Assembly (NCBI GenBank): GCA_902762785.1
Contig: CACWPL010000017.1
Location: 1 to 57,080, forward strand
Direction of reading: 5' to 3'
DNA from: an uncultured Ruminococcus sp.
GTDB lineage: Bacteria; Bacillota; Clostridia; Oscillospirales; Ruminococcaceae
Length of the DNA stretch: 57,080 bases
Both the position numbers and the translations under genes were made by a program. This document shows, in pieces, positions 1-8,647 of the stretch (its first letter is position 1; each line of letters starts with the position of its first letter). The notes below the pieces were generated by a model, which saw only the letters and a program-made list of their open reading frames with translations, was not told where the DNA came from and ran no database searches.

Positions 1-3
1 AAT

Positions 4-32
4 GGCGGCGCTGCGCGCCGCCGCCGCTTTTT
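4..32 (+). terminator. Probable terminator of a gene left of the window
   Basis: GGCGGCG at 4-10 pairs with CGCCGCC at 16-22 around a 5-nt loop, and a short T run follows at about 28-32. It would end a plus-strand gene outside the window. A second GC hairpin (GCCGCC/GGCGGC) lies just downstream at about 35-52. Confidence 0.4.
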
Positions 33-100
33 CCGCCGCCTTACGGCGGCGGTATCAACAAGCGTCAAATCGTAAAAGTGAGGTTTTTCGACAAGCTGAC

Positions 101-127
101 GCGCCCCCTGTGTGATGCAGGAGGCGC
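101..127 (-). terminator. Hairpin downstream of trpB2
   Basis: GCGCCCCCTG at 101-110 faces CAGGAGGCGC at 118-127, with one wobble position, a few bases after the trpB2 stop. There is no strong U tract, so it may act as a 3' end stabiliser rather than a full intrinsic terminator. Confidence 0.35.
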
Positions 128-150
128 GATCTGTCTGAATATCCTAAAGC

Positions 151-1521
151 TCAGTCCATCTTCGGGAGCTTGGCCAGGGAGGCGGCGATCTCGTCGTCGG
201 TGGGGATGTAGTCGGTCATGACGCCGTCATTGAACTTCTGGTAGGCGACCATGTCGAAGTAGCCGGTGCCGGTCAGGCCGAAGAGGATGGTCTTCTCCTC
301 GCCGGTCTCCTTGCAGCGCAGGGCCTCGTCGATGGCGACACGGATGGCGTGGGAGCTCTCCGGCGCCGGGAGGATGCCCTCGATGCGGGCGAACCTCTCT
401 GCCGCCTCGAAGACTGCCGTCTGCTCGACGCTGCGTGCCTCGATCAGGCCGTCATCATAGAGCTGGGAGATGGTGCTGGACATGCCGTGATAGCGCAGAC
501 CGCCGGCATGGTTCGCGGACGGGATGAAGCCGCTGCCGAGGGTGTACATCTTCGCGAGCGGGCATACCTTGCCGGTGTCGCAGAAGTCATAGGCGTACTT
601 GCCGCGCGTCAGGCTCGGGCAGGATGCCGGCTCGACGGCGATGAACTGGTAGTCCGCCTCACCGCGCAGCTTGCGGCCCATGAACGGCGAGATCAGACCG
701 CCGAGGTTGGAGCCGCCGCCGGCGCAGCCGATGATGACGTCCGGCACGATGCCGTACTTGTCGCAGGCCGCCATGGACTCGAGGCCGATGACGCTCTGGT
801 GCAGCAGCACCTGGTTGAGCACGGAGCCGAGCACATAGCGATAGCCCTCATGCGAGACAGCCGCCTCGACAGCCTCGGAGATCGCGCAGCCGAGGGAGCC
901 GGTGGTGCCGGGGAACTCCTCGAGGATCTTGCGGCCGACGGCGGTCGTATCGGACGGGGACGGGGTGACGTTCGCACCGTAGGTACGCATCACCTCGCGG
1001 CGGAAGGGCTTCTGCTCGTAGCTGACCTTGACCATGAAGACCTTGCAGTCAAGACCGAAATACGCGCACGCCATGGACAGCGCCGTGCCCCACTGGCCGG
1101 CACCAGTCTCGGTGGTCACGCCCTTGAGGCCCTGCTTCTTGGCGTAGTAGGCCTGGGCGATGGCGGAATTGAGCTTGTGGGAGCCGGAGGTATTGTTGCC
1201 CTCGAACTTGTAGTAGATCTTCGCGGGGGTGCCGAGCGCCTTCTCGAGGCAGTAAGCACGCACGAGCGGAGCGGGACGGTACATCTTGTAAAAGCTGAGG
1301 ATCTCCTCGGGGATGTCGATATAGGCATCATCGACGTTGAGCTCCTGCTTGGCCAGCTCCTCGCAGAACACATGCGAGAGCATCTCCAGCGAAGCCGGCT
1401 GATGCGTGGCGGGGTCGAGCAGCGGGGCGGGCTTGTTCTTCATATCCGCGCGGACATTGTACCACTGACGGGGCAGCTCGTTCTCCTCGAGATAGATCTT
1501 GTAGGGAATCTCCTTAGACAT
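151..1521 (-). CDS. trpB: TrpB2-type tryptophan synthase beta chain
   Basis: A PLP enzyme of 456 aa that should condense indole with L-serine to give tryptophan. The PLP lysine is K116 in GSHKLNSA, the substrate carboxylate loop is ETGAGQWG (138-145), and a CAGGGSN phosphate-binding loop follows near 267. The length and the extended N-terminus with YRPAPL are typical of the TrpB2 subfamily rather than of TrpB1 (about 400 aa). No trpA or other trp gene is adjacent. TrpB2 enzymes commonly work without TrpA and are thought to salvage free indole; that role is inferred here. The gene is monocistronic with its own promoter. Confidence 0.93.
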   Translation of the reverse strand: MSKEIPYKIYLEENELPRQWYNVRADMKNKPAPLLDPATHQPASLEMLSHVFCEELAKQELNVDDAYIDIPEEILSFYKMYRPAPLVRAYCLEKALGTPAKIYYKFEGNNTSGSHKLNSAIAQAYYAKKQGLKGVTTETGAGQWGTALSMACAYFGLDCKVFMVKVSYEQKPFRREVMRTYGANVTPSPSDTTAVGRKILEEFPGTTGSLGCAISEAVEAAVSHEGYRYVLGSVLNQVLLHQSVIGLESMAACDKYGIVPDVIIGCAGGGSNLGGLISPFMGRKLRGEADYQFIAVEPASCPSLTRGKYAYDFCDTGKVCPLAKMYTLGSGFIPSANHAGGLRYHGMSSTISQLYDDGLIEARSVEQTAVFEAAERFARIEGILPAPESSHAIRVAIDEALRCKETGEEKTILFGLTGTGYFDMVAYQKFNDGVMTDYIPTDDEIAASLAKLPKMD

Positions 1522-1587
1522 GGGTCATCGTTCCTTTCTGGGAAAAGATCTAGGCGCCCGGTAACAGTCGGCCTAGTTTACGATACT

Positions 1588-1617
1588 ATTATACAACAAA
1601 ACGCTTTAAATTGTCAA
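1588..1617 (-). promoter_or_regulatory. Sigma-A promoter of trpB2
   Basis: Read on the minus strand, TTGACA (1617-1612) and TATAAT (1593-1588) are separated by 18 bp, about 65 bp upstream of the start codon. Both hexamers are perfect. Confidence 0.75.
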
Positions 1618-1735
1618 GTCGTTCGTAAAAAAACACGAGAAAGAAAGCATCTCCCCCCCTCCGCCGTCACAAAACAAGAACGCCCGAGGGCGAGGTAGGA
1701 TGCCGCCCGCGTGCTGCGAGGGGCGTGCTGTCAGA

Positions 1736-2641
1736 TCAGTCCGCTGCGTCTGTGCGGAGGGTGCCGTAGGCCTCGATGAAGCGGCCGAGGGCGGGGTAGG
1801 AGATGTCGAAGGTCTTCTGCATCTCCTCCTCGGAGTCGAGCGTCTTGCGGACGCTGCGGATGCCGATGTAGACATCGTCGCCGAGGGGGTCGCCGTCCCA
1901 TTCGAGGTCGTCGAAGAACGCCGTGTCGGTCAGATAGAACCGCATCGCCTCGGTCTGGGCATACTGGCCGTAGTCCGCGGAGAGGTCGTAGAGCGTGCTG
2001 TCCGGGACGATGAACTGGTCGGCGGCGTCGTTCGAGATGACGATGCACGCCTCCGCGATCTGGAACTCCGCGAAGAGCTTGGTGGTGTTGCCGGTGTAGC
2101 CGCTGTTGTCCGCGGCGGCCTCGGAGGCGGGGATGTAATAGACATCGACCGCGACCTTGCCGTCGCCGTTCTCGTCCTCGATGTACTGCTCGAAGAGGTC
2201 GCCGATGCGCTCATTGCAGGCGGCGTTGAAGAAGTCGTCGTCCACGAGGAGGAGGACGATCATGTCCGGCCGGACGGTCGTGACCCACTGCCACGTCAGA
2301 TAGCCCGTCATCGCGACGAAAAAGCACGCGATACCGAGCCACCATTTGTTGTGATAAAAGAAATTGCCGAGGCGCTGCCAGAGCGTGTAATGCTTCTCCT
2401 CGGGACGCTCCTCGTGGATGGTCTCGCTCTCGTCGATGACGCCCTGCTTGAGGCGGATCAGCTCGAGGCGGTCCTGCCGGAGCTGCTCCTCATAGGCGAG
2501 GCGTTCCTCCTCGGCCTGTGCGCGGGCGGCCGCGGCCTGCTCCTCGCGGATCTGCTGCTGCTTGGCCTCGAGCTCGCGTGCGATGTCCAGCACCGAGGGC
2601 TCTTTTTTCTTCTTGGGGGACTTGTTGTCCTGCTCTGCCAT
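1736..2641 (-). CDS. Single-pass membrane protein with N-terminal coiled coil
   Basis: Family not recognised. About 301 aa from the ATG at 2641, chosen because AAAGGGTGA lies at good spacing. Residues 1-20 are Lys/Ser rich, followed by a charged Glu/Gln/Ala-rich coiled coil (about 20-75). One transmembrane helix follows (WWLGIACFFVAMTGYLTWQW), then an acidic C-terminal domain of about 180 residues, probably outside the membrane. No catalytic motif is visible. It stands alone behind a strong promoter, so it is likely expressed constitutively. A role at the envelope is inference only. Confidence 0.7.
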   Translation of the reverse strand: MAEQDNKSPKKKKEPSVLDIARELEAKQQQIREEQAAAARAQAEEERLAYEEQLRQDRLELIRLKQGVIDESETIHEERPEEKHYTLWQRLGNFFYHNKWWLGIACFFVAMTGYLTWQWVTTVRPDMIVLLLVDDDFFNAACNERIGDLFEQYIEDENGDGKVAVDVYYIPASEAAADNSGYTGNTTKLFAEFQIAEACIVISNDAADQFIVPDSTLYDLSADYGQYAQTEAMRFYLTDTAFFDDLEWDGDPLGDDVYIGIRSVRKTLDSEEEMQKTFDISYPALGRFIEAYGTLRTDAAD

Positions 2642-2677
2642 CCTGCTCACCCTTTTCGTTCGTTTTGGATATATACC

Positions 2678-2706
2678 ATTATACTCCAAAATGGTGCGAT
2701 CGTCAA
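2678..2706 (-). promoter_or_regulatory. Sigma-A promoter of the coiled-coil membrane protein
   Basis: On the minus strand TTGACG (2706-2701) and TATAAT (2683-2678) are separated by exactly 17 bp, roughly 35 bp before the chosen start. Confidence 0.75.
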
Positions 2707-2880
2707 GGTGTCATCGTGCGGGGGTGCGGCGGTAAGCCGTGTGTCAACACTCGGAAGCCCTGTCAACACTGGGAAAATGTGGAAGGGTAGACTGTTTGCA
2801 AAACCGTTGACAGGCCTTGTTGACTGCTTTTCCGAGATATATCGCTAAATTCAGTTAATAGCAACACTGTCTACACTTCA

Positions 2881-2966
2881 CCCTATATAAAGGTAAAAAC
2901 AGAGGACACAGGGGAAATACAGCACGCCTGTGACGCCTGTACGCGTAGGTGTATACGCGAGGGCGA
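2881..2966 (+). repeat. Direct repeat C, copy 1
   Basis: It opens with CCTATATA, then ACAGAGGACACA, and ends in 36 bp (2924-2959) identical to copy 2 at 3206-3241. The end contains the inverted repeat CGCGTA/TACGCG. No protein is encoded. Confidence 0.8.
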
Positions 2967-3066
2967 GGATGTGTCACGGGGCGGCGGCGCTGTGGTCCGG
3001 CGCAGACTGCGGTATGCAAAAAGGCTTTGAAAGGAGCACCTAACTTTCGGTCTACCGCGCTGAAAA

Positions 3067-3098
3067 AGGTTAGGAGAAGGTTAGGAGAAGGTTAGGAG
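3067..3098 (+). repeat. Tandem 11 bp repeat, three units
   Basis: AGGTTAGGAGA occurs at 3067-3077 and 3078-3088, with a 10/11 match at 3089-3099, between the two copies of repeat C. The arrangement is iteron-like; no replication gene is nearby. Confidence 0.85.
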
Positions 3099-3160
3099 CA
3101 AAGTTAGCAAGAATAGTTTGATATATCGGTGATAACGGTTATTTCTAACTTTTAACTTTA

Positions 3161-3248
3161 TCCTATATAGAGATAATAAAACAGAGGACACAAGGAGAAT
3201 CACGAACGCCTGTGACGCCTGTACGCGTAGGTGTATACGCGGGGGCGC
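3161..3248 (+). repeat. Direct repeat C, copy 2
   Basis: Same order of blocks as copy 1, 280 bp upstream: CCTATATA, ACAGAGGACACA, then the identical 36 bp block ending in TATACGCG. The middle is more diverged than the ends. Confidence 0.8.
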
Positions 3249-3265
3249 GAGAAGTGTTACAGGCG

Positions 3266-3460
3266 CCCCGAGGGGGTATGGGGGAACAGGCCGCTATCGG
3301 GGCGTGACCGAGCGGAGCGCAGCGGAGGGAGGTTTAGCCCGATGGTTCCGGCGGCCTGTGCCCCGAGGGGGTATGGGGGAACAGGCCGCTATCGGGGCGT
3401 GACCGAGCGGAGCGCAGCGGAGGGAGGTTTAGCCCCGATGTTTCCGGCGGCCTGTGCCCC
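3266..3460 (+). repeat. Palindromic repeat family A, two tandem copies
   Basis: Two units start with CCCCGAGGGGGTATGGGGGA at 3266 and 3361 (period 95 bp) and differ by few bases. Each unit folds on itself: an outer arm GGGGaACAGGCCGC pairs with GCGGCCTGTgCCCC, and an inner arm around ATCGGGGC pairs with GCCCcGAT. The same family occurs inverted at 5992-6189, on the other side of the membrane gene. Confidence 0.85.
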
Positions 3461-3599
3461 CATTAAATATAGAGACGCGGACGTCTCCAACGGCGGCTTT
3501 TGGGCACGAGGACAAAACGCACGTCCCGCGCCCCGAGGAGGCTGCACGGTATCGCGAGCCGTGCTGACGCCCGACCGGTATCGCGAGCCGACCGGACGT

Positions 3600-5873
3600 C
3601 TAAAAGCCGAACGCCTGCTCGAGGGTCGTGTAGAGCTGGGGACAGTGCAGCAGGAGCGTGCCGCCGCGCACCCCGATCAGCAGGATCCATGCGAGCAGCA
3701 TCGAGAGGACGAACGCCAGTGCCGTGTACCGTCCGCACGTCACGCCGCCTGTCGTCGCTCGGCTCATCCGCAGGAGCACAGGCAGGCACACCAGCACCAG
3801 CAGCGGCGCGAGGTCGTAGAGATACCGCTGGTTCACGCCGCCCATCGAGAAGTCGAGCCACGCGAGCAGCACGGCCATCCCCAGGCCGACGAGCAGGACC
3901 GCCCGCCGCTGCCAACGCGCCGTCCCGTGCAGACGGCCGTCCGGGGAGCGCAGTACGCGCGGAAGGTACAGCAGCGCGAGCGTCACGGCCGCATAGGAGA
4001 GCCATCCGACGGCGCCCTCCAGGTAGACATAATGCCGGTAGTTCTCCAGATAGCCCCACTCCCCCTCGATGTGCGGGAAGGTCGGGCGCGATGCCGGGAG
4101 GAGGCAGAAATAGTGCCAGAGCGCCGTCCCGAGGTCGGTCAGACGGAGCCTGTTCGCGTGGACATCGTTCACGGTGATCTGGTAGACCGCGCCGAATTGC
4201 AGCGGGTCGCCGAAGCGTGCGGCATTGTACCACATCAGCGCAGCCGCCCCCGCTGCCGCCGGGACGAGGAAGCACGCCGCCTCTGCCAAACGCAGCGGCA
4301 GACGCGTCCGCCTCTCCAGCAATAGCCCGATGAAGAGCGGCACGAGCACGGCGGCACAAAGCACCATCGGCGGACGGGCGCCCGCACAGGCCGCCATCGC
4401 TGCCCCACTCACGGCGAGCAGGACCATGCGCAGCGGGAGACGGCGCGTCATCACGGCCTCCATCCCCGTCCACAGGCAGAGGCTCAGGAAGCAGAGCCCG
4501 GCCGCCGTCGCGACGCAGTACCGGCCGCCCATGTCCATCATCCACCACGCGCCGGAGAGGCTCGCCGCCGTCGGCATCGCCAAGAGCACGAGCGGGAGCG
4601 GTGTCCGCGGCGCCGTCATCCGCACGAGCGCCAGCACCGCCAGGCAGAGGAACAGGATGCCCAGCGTGCCAAAGAAACGGATCGGCATGTCGATGGTGGG
4701 GAGCAGGTGGTGGATGGCATAGTAGGGCATGTAGTAGAGCACGACGGGCGTGGGGCCAAAGTAGCAGTACCACCGGCCCTCGTAGTAGGCATAGTCCCAG
4801 AGCGCTTCCAGGTCCTCGACAGCGTCGCGCTCGTTGCGGGAGTAAACGTTGTCGATCTCCGCGAGCTTGGGGTCGGCCTCGACGTCGAGCCAGACCTGGT
4901 GCTTCCGGAACGCATCGAACGTCAGGGCGTAGGGGTCGTTGGTCGAGGGGGTGTCCTCATAGGGGTAGGCCGATTCGTTCGGCAGGACGAAGTAGCCCGT
5001 GAGCGTCATGCACAGGCCGATCGTCCCCACGATGCAGAGGAGCTGTCCCTTGTCGTGCGGACGATACGGCACCCGCTCCAGTCCCAGACGCCGCACTGCG
5101 CACAGCACCAGGAAGACCAGCAGGAGCGTCCCCGTCCGCACCAGCGAGAATGCGAAGGGCCGTTTCGCGGCGAGGGTCAGGCCGCTGAGGGTGACGGTGC
5201 CGTCCAGGTCGCTGATGCGCAGCTCGAGCGCACGGGCGCGGCCGTAGGGCGAGAAGGCAAGGACGGTCTGCCCGGTGGGGGCCCAGCGCACCTGCACGTC
5301 CTGGTATTGCGTGGTGAAGTCGTCGTCCTTCATCCTGAGGCGGAGGAGGGTCGGCAGATGGTCCTGCTCGACAGCCACGTCCGCGAGGACATAGCGGGCG
5401 TCTGCGGGGACGTCCTCAAGCGTGAGGGTCGTCTCGCTCGTGAGGACGAGGGCGCCGTCCGTCAGCGCGGCGTCACCGGTATGGGAGACGGTGTCGAGCG
5501 GGACGGGCGTGAGCGTCTGGCGGCCGAAGCTCTCCCAGTTCATCCCGCAGCACTCGATGACGAGGATGACGGCCGCTGCGATGGCCGTGTCCCGCACGAG
5601 CGCGGTCGACGGTGCATCCGGGCGGATATGGCGCAGCAGCATCCATCCGGCGGTGAGCAGGCTGATGACGGCCACCGCCGCCGCCGGCACTGTGCCGCGC
5701 GCGAGCGTCCCGACCAGCGCGCTCGTCCCGCCGATGAGGACATAGACGGCCGCAAGGTCCCGGACGGCCTCGAGCCAGAACGCTTTCGGTACAGCGGCTC
5801 CGCTGTGCCGCTGCCGGAGCAGGACAAAGGCGGCCGCAGCCGCGAAGCAGATGAGCGGTAATAGATAGATCAT
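3600..5873 (-). CDS. Large polytopic membrane protein, possibly GT-C-like
   Basis: 757 aa. About four helices lie in the first 120 residues, then a soluble segment of about 120 aa rich in beta-type sequence (about 125-235). About ten further helices follow, with a conserved-looking loop around FGPTPVVLYYMPYYAIHHL. This topology resembles GT-C glycosyltransferases and related polyprenyl-linked sugar or mannosyl transferases, but I cannot place a catalytic Asp pair with confidence. The start is supported by TGGAGG upstream. The gene is alone, bracketed by repeat family A, and convergent with nothing. A cell-envelope glycan role is inferred. Confidence 0.65.
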   Translation of the reverse strand: MIYLLPLICFAAAAAFVLLRQRHSGAAVPKAFWLEAVRDLAAVYVLIGGTSALVGTLARGTVPAAAVAVISLLTAGWMLLRHIRPDAPSTALVRDTAIAAAVILVIECCGMNWESFGRQTLTPVPLDTVSHTGDAALTDGALVLTSETTLTLEDVPADARYVLADVAVEQDHLPTLLRLRMKDDDFTTQYQDVQVRWAPTGQTVLAFSPYGRARALELRISDLDGTVTLSGLTLAAKRPFAFSLVRTGTLLLVFLVLCAVRRLGLERVPYRPHDKGQLLCIVGTIGLCMTLTGYFVLPNESAYPYEDTPSTNDPYALTFDAFRKHQVWLDVEADPKLAEIDNVYSRNERDAVEDLEALWDYAYYEGRWYCYFGPTPVVLYYMPYYAIHHLLPTIDMPIRFFGTLGILFLCLAVLALVRMTAPRTPLPLVLLAMPTAASLSGAWWMMDMGGRYCVATAAGLCFLSLCLWTGMEAVMTRRLPLRMVLLAVSGAAMAACAGARPPMVLCAAVLVPLFIGLLLERRTRLPLRLAEAACFLVPAAAGAAALMWYNAARFGDPLQFGAVYQITVNDVHANRLRLTDLGTALWHYFCLLPASRPTFPHIEGEWGYLENYRHYVYLEGAVGWLSYAAVTLALLYLPRVLRSPDGRLHGTARWQRRAVLLVGLGMAVLLAWLDFSMGGVNQRYLYDLAPLLVLVCLPVLLRMSRATTGGVTCGRYTALAFVLSMLLAWILLIGVRGGTLLLHCPQLYTTLEQAFGF

Positions 5874-6252
5874 GTATGTTCCTCCAGTCGGATGGTTTGA
5901 GGCGGGGCGGGGAGCCTCTGTCTTGTATAACGGATGAGGGGCGGGATATTGCGGGCGTTTTATGGTTTTATTGTTTTATAATTATGATAATGGGGGCACA
6001 GGCCGCCGGAAACATTGGGGCTAAACTGCCCTCCGCTGCGCTACTGTCAGTCACGCCCCAATAGCGGCCTGTTCCCCCAAACCCCATATCATAATGGGGG
6101 CACAGGCCGCCGGAATCATTGGGGCTAAACTGCCCTCCGCTGCGCTACGGTCAGTCACGCCCCAATAGCGGCCTGTTCCCCCAAACCCCCTCTTTATTCA
6201 CACATCCCCGTCCTCCTGCATACACTGTCCACCAGAAGGGAGCGTGGTCAAT
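5874..6252. other. Intergenic gap with two inverted repeat-A units
   Basis: Divergent intergenic region between the membrane gene and asnB. An AT-rich stretch (about 5958-5990) contains TATAAT at 5977-5982 but no good -35. Most of the rest is repeat family A. The asnB ribosome binding site GAAGGGAG lies at about 6235-6242. Confidence 0.6.
5992..6189 (-). repeat. Palindromic repeat family A, two inverted copies
   Basis: Units at 5992-6085 and 6096-6189 are separated by 10 bp and begin with GGGGGCACAGGCCGCCGGAA. Outer arms GGGGCACAGGCCGC/GCGGCCTGTTCCCC and inner arms ATTGGGGC/GCCCCAAT pair within each unit. They are reverse complements of the pair at 3266-3460, so the four copies make a large inverted arrangement around one gene. 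Confidence 0.85.
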
Positions 6253-8091
6253 ATGTGTGGTATCGCGGGTGCGATCTCATTTCGGGAGGATATGCGGGAG
6301 CGGACGGCGGCGCTGCGGGAGATGCAGGCCGTCCTGCGCCGCCGCGGCCCCGACCAGCAGGGCATCGTTACGACGACACACGCCGGTCTCGTCCATACGC
6401 GCCTCGCCGTCATCGACCCGGAACACGGGCGCCAGCCCATGACGGTCGAACGCGCGGGCGAGCGGTTCACCATCGTCTACAACGGCGAGCTCTACAACAC
6501 CGCCGAGCTCCGCCATGCCCTCGAGGCGGCCGGTGAGACGTTCGAGACGCGGTCGGACACCGAGGTCGTCCTCCGGGCGTATGCGGTCTGGGGGGCGGCG
6601 TGCGTGGAGCGGTGCAACGGCATCTTCGCGTTCGCCGTCTGGGAGCATGAGGCAGAGCGGCTCTTCCTCGCGCGCGACCGCATGGGCGTCAAGCCGCTGT
6701 TCTATCATCTCACAGACGAACGGCTCGTGTTCGGCTCGGAGCTGAAGGCCGTCCTCGCGTGGCCGGACGTGCCGCATGAGGTCGATGCCGAGGGCGTCAG
6801 CCAGCTCATGCTCTTCGGCCCCGGCCGCAGTCCCGGATGCGGCGTGTTCCGCGGGATACGCGAGGTCAAGGCGGCACAGTGCGGCCACTATTCCCGCGCA
6901 GACGGTCTGCACCTGTGGACGTACTGGTCGCTGCGGGCACGCGAGCACAAGGACAGCTTCGCGCAGACGGCGGAGCATGTGCGCTATCTCGTGACCGACG
7001 CCATCGAACGCCAGCTCGTGAGCGATGTGCCGCTCGGGACGTTCCTCTCCGGCGGTCTGGATTCGAGCCTGATCTCGTCCGTGGCGTCGCGCATGTTCCA
7101 AAAGGAGGGGCGCGTCCTGCCGACCTTCTCGGTGGACTATCAGGGGAACGACAAGTATTTCAAGGCCTCGAAGTTCCAACCGAACAGCGACCCTGCCTAT
7201 ATCCGCCAGATGGCGGCCTACCTCGACACGGAGCACCACTGGACGGTCGTGGAGAACGACGCGCTCGTGCAGGCGCTCTACACGGCGACGGAGGCGCGCG
7301 ACCTCCCCGGCATGGCGGACGTGGACGCGTCGCTCCTGCTCTTCGCGGGGGACATCCGGCAGCATGTGACCGTCGCGCTCTCGGGGGAGTGTGCGGATGA
7401 GCTGTTCGGGGGCTATCCGTGGTACCGTGACCCGGAGATCCGGGCGGCCTACGGGTTCCCCTGGTCACAGTCGACGGCGTACCGGATGGGGCTCCTCCGG
7501 CCGGAGGTCGCGGACGTCCTAGCGGCACGCGGCGACGTCGACCGTGCCTACCGCGCGACCCTCGCCGACACGGACACTCTCCCCACGGACAGTGCGGATG
7601 CCGTCCGCATGCGCGAGATGATGCGCCTGAACACGGACTGGTTCATGCAGACCCTCCTCGACCGCAAGGACCGCATGACGATGTGGAACGCGCTCGAGGT
7701 GCGTGTCCCCTTCTGCGACTACCGGATCGCGGAGTATCTCTACAATGTCCCGTGGGAGATGAAGGAGCACGGCGGCTATGAGAAGGGGCTCCTGCGCGAG
7801 GCGATGCGGGGCTATCTCCCCGACGAGATCCTCTGGCGCAAGAAGAGCCCCTATCCCAAGACCCACGACCCCGCGTTCCGCACGGCCGTGACGCGGGAGC
7901 TGGAGGCACGTCTCGCCGACCCGCAGGCGCCGCTATGGCAGCTCGTCCGGCGAGACGCGCTCGAACGCCTCCTCTACGGCGACGAGGACGTCCAGTGGTA
8001 CGGCCAGCTCATGACGCGGCCGCAGACCATCGCCTACCTCCTCGCCCTCGACTGGTGGATGGTGCGATACGCGGTCAAGGTCGTGCTGTAA
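6253..8091 (+). CDS. asnB: Asparagine synthetase, glutamine-hydrolysing
   Basis: 612 aa. It makes asparagine from aspartate, ATP and glutamine. The start is the ATG at 6253, not the GTG nine bases earlier, because the mature enzyme must begin Met-Cys: Cys2 in MCGIAG is the glutaminase nucleophile. The class II amidotransferase domain (about 2-220) has RGPDQQG and NGEL. The synthetase domain has the ATP pyrophosphatase loop SGGLDSS (266-272) and GECADELFGGYPWY. Full length and intact. Only GAAGGGAG supports translation; no clear promoter is seen in the repeat-filled upstream gap. Confidence 0.96.
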   Translation: MCGIAGAISFREDMRERTAALREMQAVLRRRGPDQQGIVTTTHAGLVHTRLAVIDPEHGRQPMTVERAGERFTIVYNGELYNTAELRHALEAAGETFETRSDTEVVLRAYAVWGAACVERCNGIFAFAVWEHEAERLFLARDRMGVKPLFYHLTDERLVFGSELKAVLAWPDVPHEVDAEGVSQLMLFGPGRSPGCGVFRGIREVKAAQCGHYSRADGLHLWTYWSLRAREHKDSFAQTAEHVRYLVTDAIERQLVSDVPLGTFLSGGLDSSLISSVASRMFQKEGRVLPTFSVDYQGNDKYFKASKFQPNSDPAYIRQMAAYLDTEHHWTVVENDALVQALYTATEARDLPGMADVDASLLLFAGDIRQHVTVALSGECADELFGGYPWYRDPEIRAAYGFPWSQSTAYRMGLLRPEVADVLAARGDVDRAYRATLADTDTLPTDSADAVRMREMMRLNTDWFMQTLLDRKDRMTMWNALEVRVPFCDYRIAEYLYNVPWEMKEHGGYEKGLLREAMRGYLPDEILWRKKSPYPKTHDPAFRTAVTRELEARLADPQAPLWQLVRRDALERLLYGDEDVQWYGQLMTRPQTIAYLLALDWWMVRYAVKVVL

Positions 8092-8101
8092 GACGCATCA
8101 G

Positions 8102-8141
8102 GAGGACGCCCCCGCGCGGGAGCGTCCTCTCGTCATTTTTT
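8102..8141. terminator. Bidirectional terminator between asnB and the feo operon
   Basis: GAGGACGC (8102-8109) pairs with GCGTCCTC (8122-8129). A T run at 8136-8141 serves the plus strand. It lies between convergent genes and touches the stop codon of the HMA gene. Confidence 0.7.
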
Positions 8142-8498
8142 CGCCGTCTCGGCCATATAGCCCGCCGCGGCGACGATGCCGCAGAGACGGCGCGTGTCCG
8201 GAGGCGCAGCCGTGCGGATGCGGGCGGTCGCCGTCCCCAGGTCGACCTTGGCAAGGACGCCGTCCTGCGCGTTCAGGGCGTTCTCGACACGGCGCGCGCA
8301 GTTCTCACAGGTCATGCCCGTGATGTGCAGCACGGCCGTGTAGGGGTAGTCGGCGCGGCGCTTGTCCTTGGGGCCGGTGCGTGCCACGGTCGGGGCCTTG
8401 TCGCCGCAGCAGGCGCTCCCCTTCCGTACACGCCGCACCGTCATCCAGACCGCCGCAGCGATGGCCGCGGCGAGCAGCAGTAGCAGGAGCGCCGTCAC
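8133..8498 (-). CDS. Membrane-anchored heavy-metal-associated (HMA) protein
   Basis: 121 aa from a GTG start that overlaps the previous stop by four bases (GTGA), which indicates translational coupling. Residues 1-22 form one transmembrane helix, followed by a basic stretch and a Cys pair in SACCGDK. The C-terminal 65 residues are an HMA/CopZ fold with the metal site GMTCENC. HMA domains bind Cu(I) or other soft metals and pass them to partners. Its place as the last gene of a ferrous-iron operon is unusual and suggests metal delivery or sensing for FeoB, which is inference. Confidence 0.85.
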   Translation of the reverse strand: MTALLLLLLAAAIAAAVWMTVRRVRKGSACCGDKAPTVARTGPKDKRRADYPYTAVLHITGMTCENCARRVENALNAQDGVLAKVDLGTATARIRTAAPPDTRRLCGIVAAAGYMAETAKK

Positions 8499-8647
8499 TG
8501 CGGCGTCCTCCTACAGGCACATCCGCTGCATGAGGCACAGTCACCGCAGCATCCCTTACCCTGTCTGCGGCGGCGGATGATGTGCCGCACCGCCAGCGCG
8601 AGCGCTGCCGCGATCAGCAGGAGCAGCACGATGTCGATCCCGTTCAT
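8495..8647 (-). CDS. FeoB-associated Cys-rich membrane protein
   Basis: A 50 aa small gene. Its ATG at 8647 directly abuts the feoB stop (TGAATG). Residues 4-22 are one hydrophobic helix, then an Arg-rich turn and a Cys-rich tail with seven cysteines (GCCGDCASCSGCAC). This is the FeoB_associated family, usually encoded right after feoB and thought to help FeoB assembly or iron handling on the cytoplasmic face. Its stop overlaps the GTG of the HMA gene, so feoAB, this gene and the HMA gene form one tightly coupled unit. Confidence 0.9.
   Translation of the reverse strand: MNGIDIVLLLLIAAALALAVRHIIRRRRQGKGCCGDCASCSGCACRRTPQ

Larger units (their letters stand above)
2707..3599. other. 900 bp gene-free, repeat-rich interval
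   Basis: No convincing gene lies here. Two GTCAACACT boxes (near 2742 and 2761) are followed by two inverted GTTGAC boxes (near 2803 and 2819). After these come an 85 bp direct repeat pair, an 11 bp tandem repeat and two copies of a long palindromic unit. At 3547-3561 and 3576-3590 the 15-mer CGGTATCGCGAGCCG is repeated, each copy at a small hairpin just beyond the stop of the next gene. Confidence 0.7.

Noticed and set aside
349-1698. A 449-codon plus-strand frame over trpB2
   Set aside because: Shadow of trpB2, no RBS and no domain.
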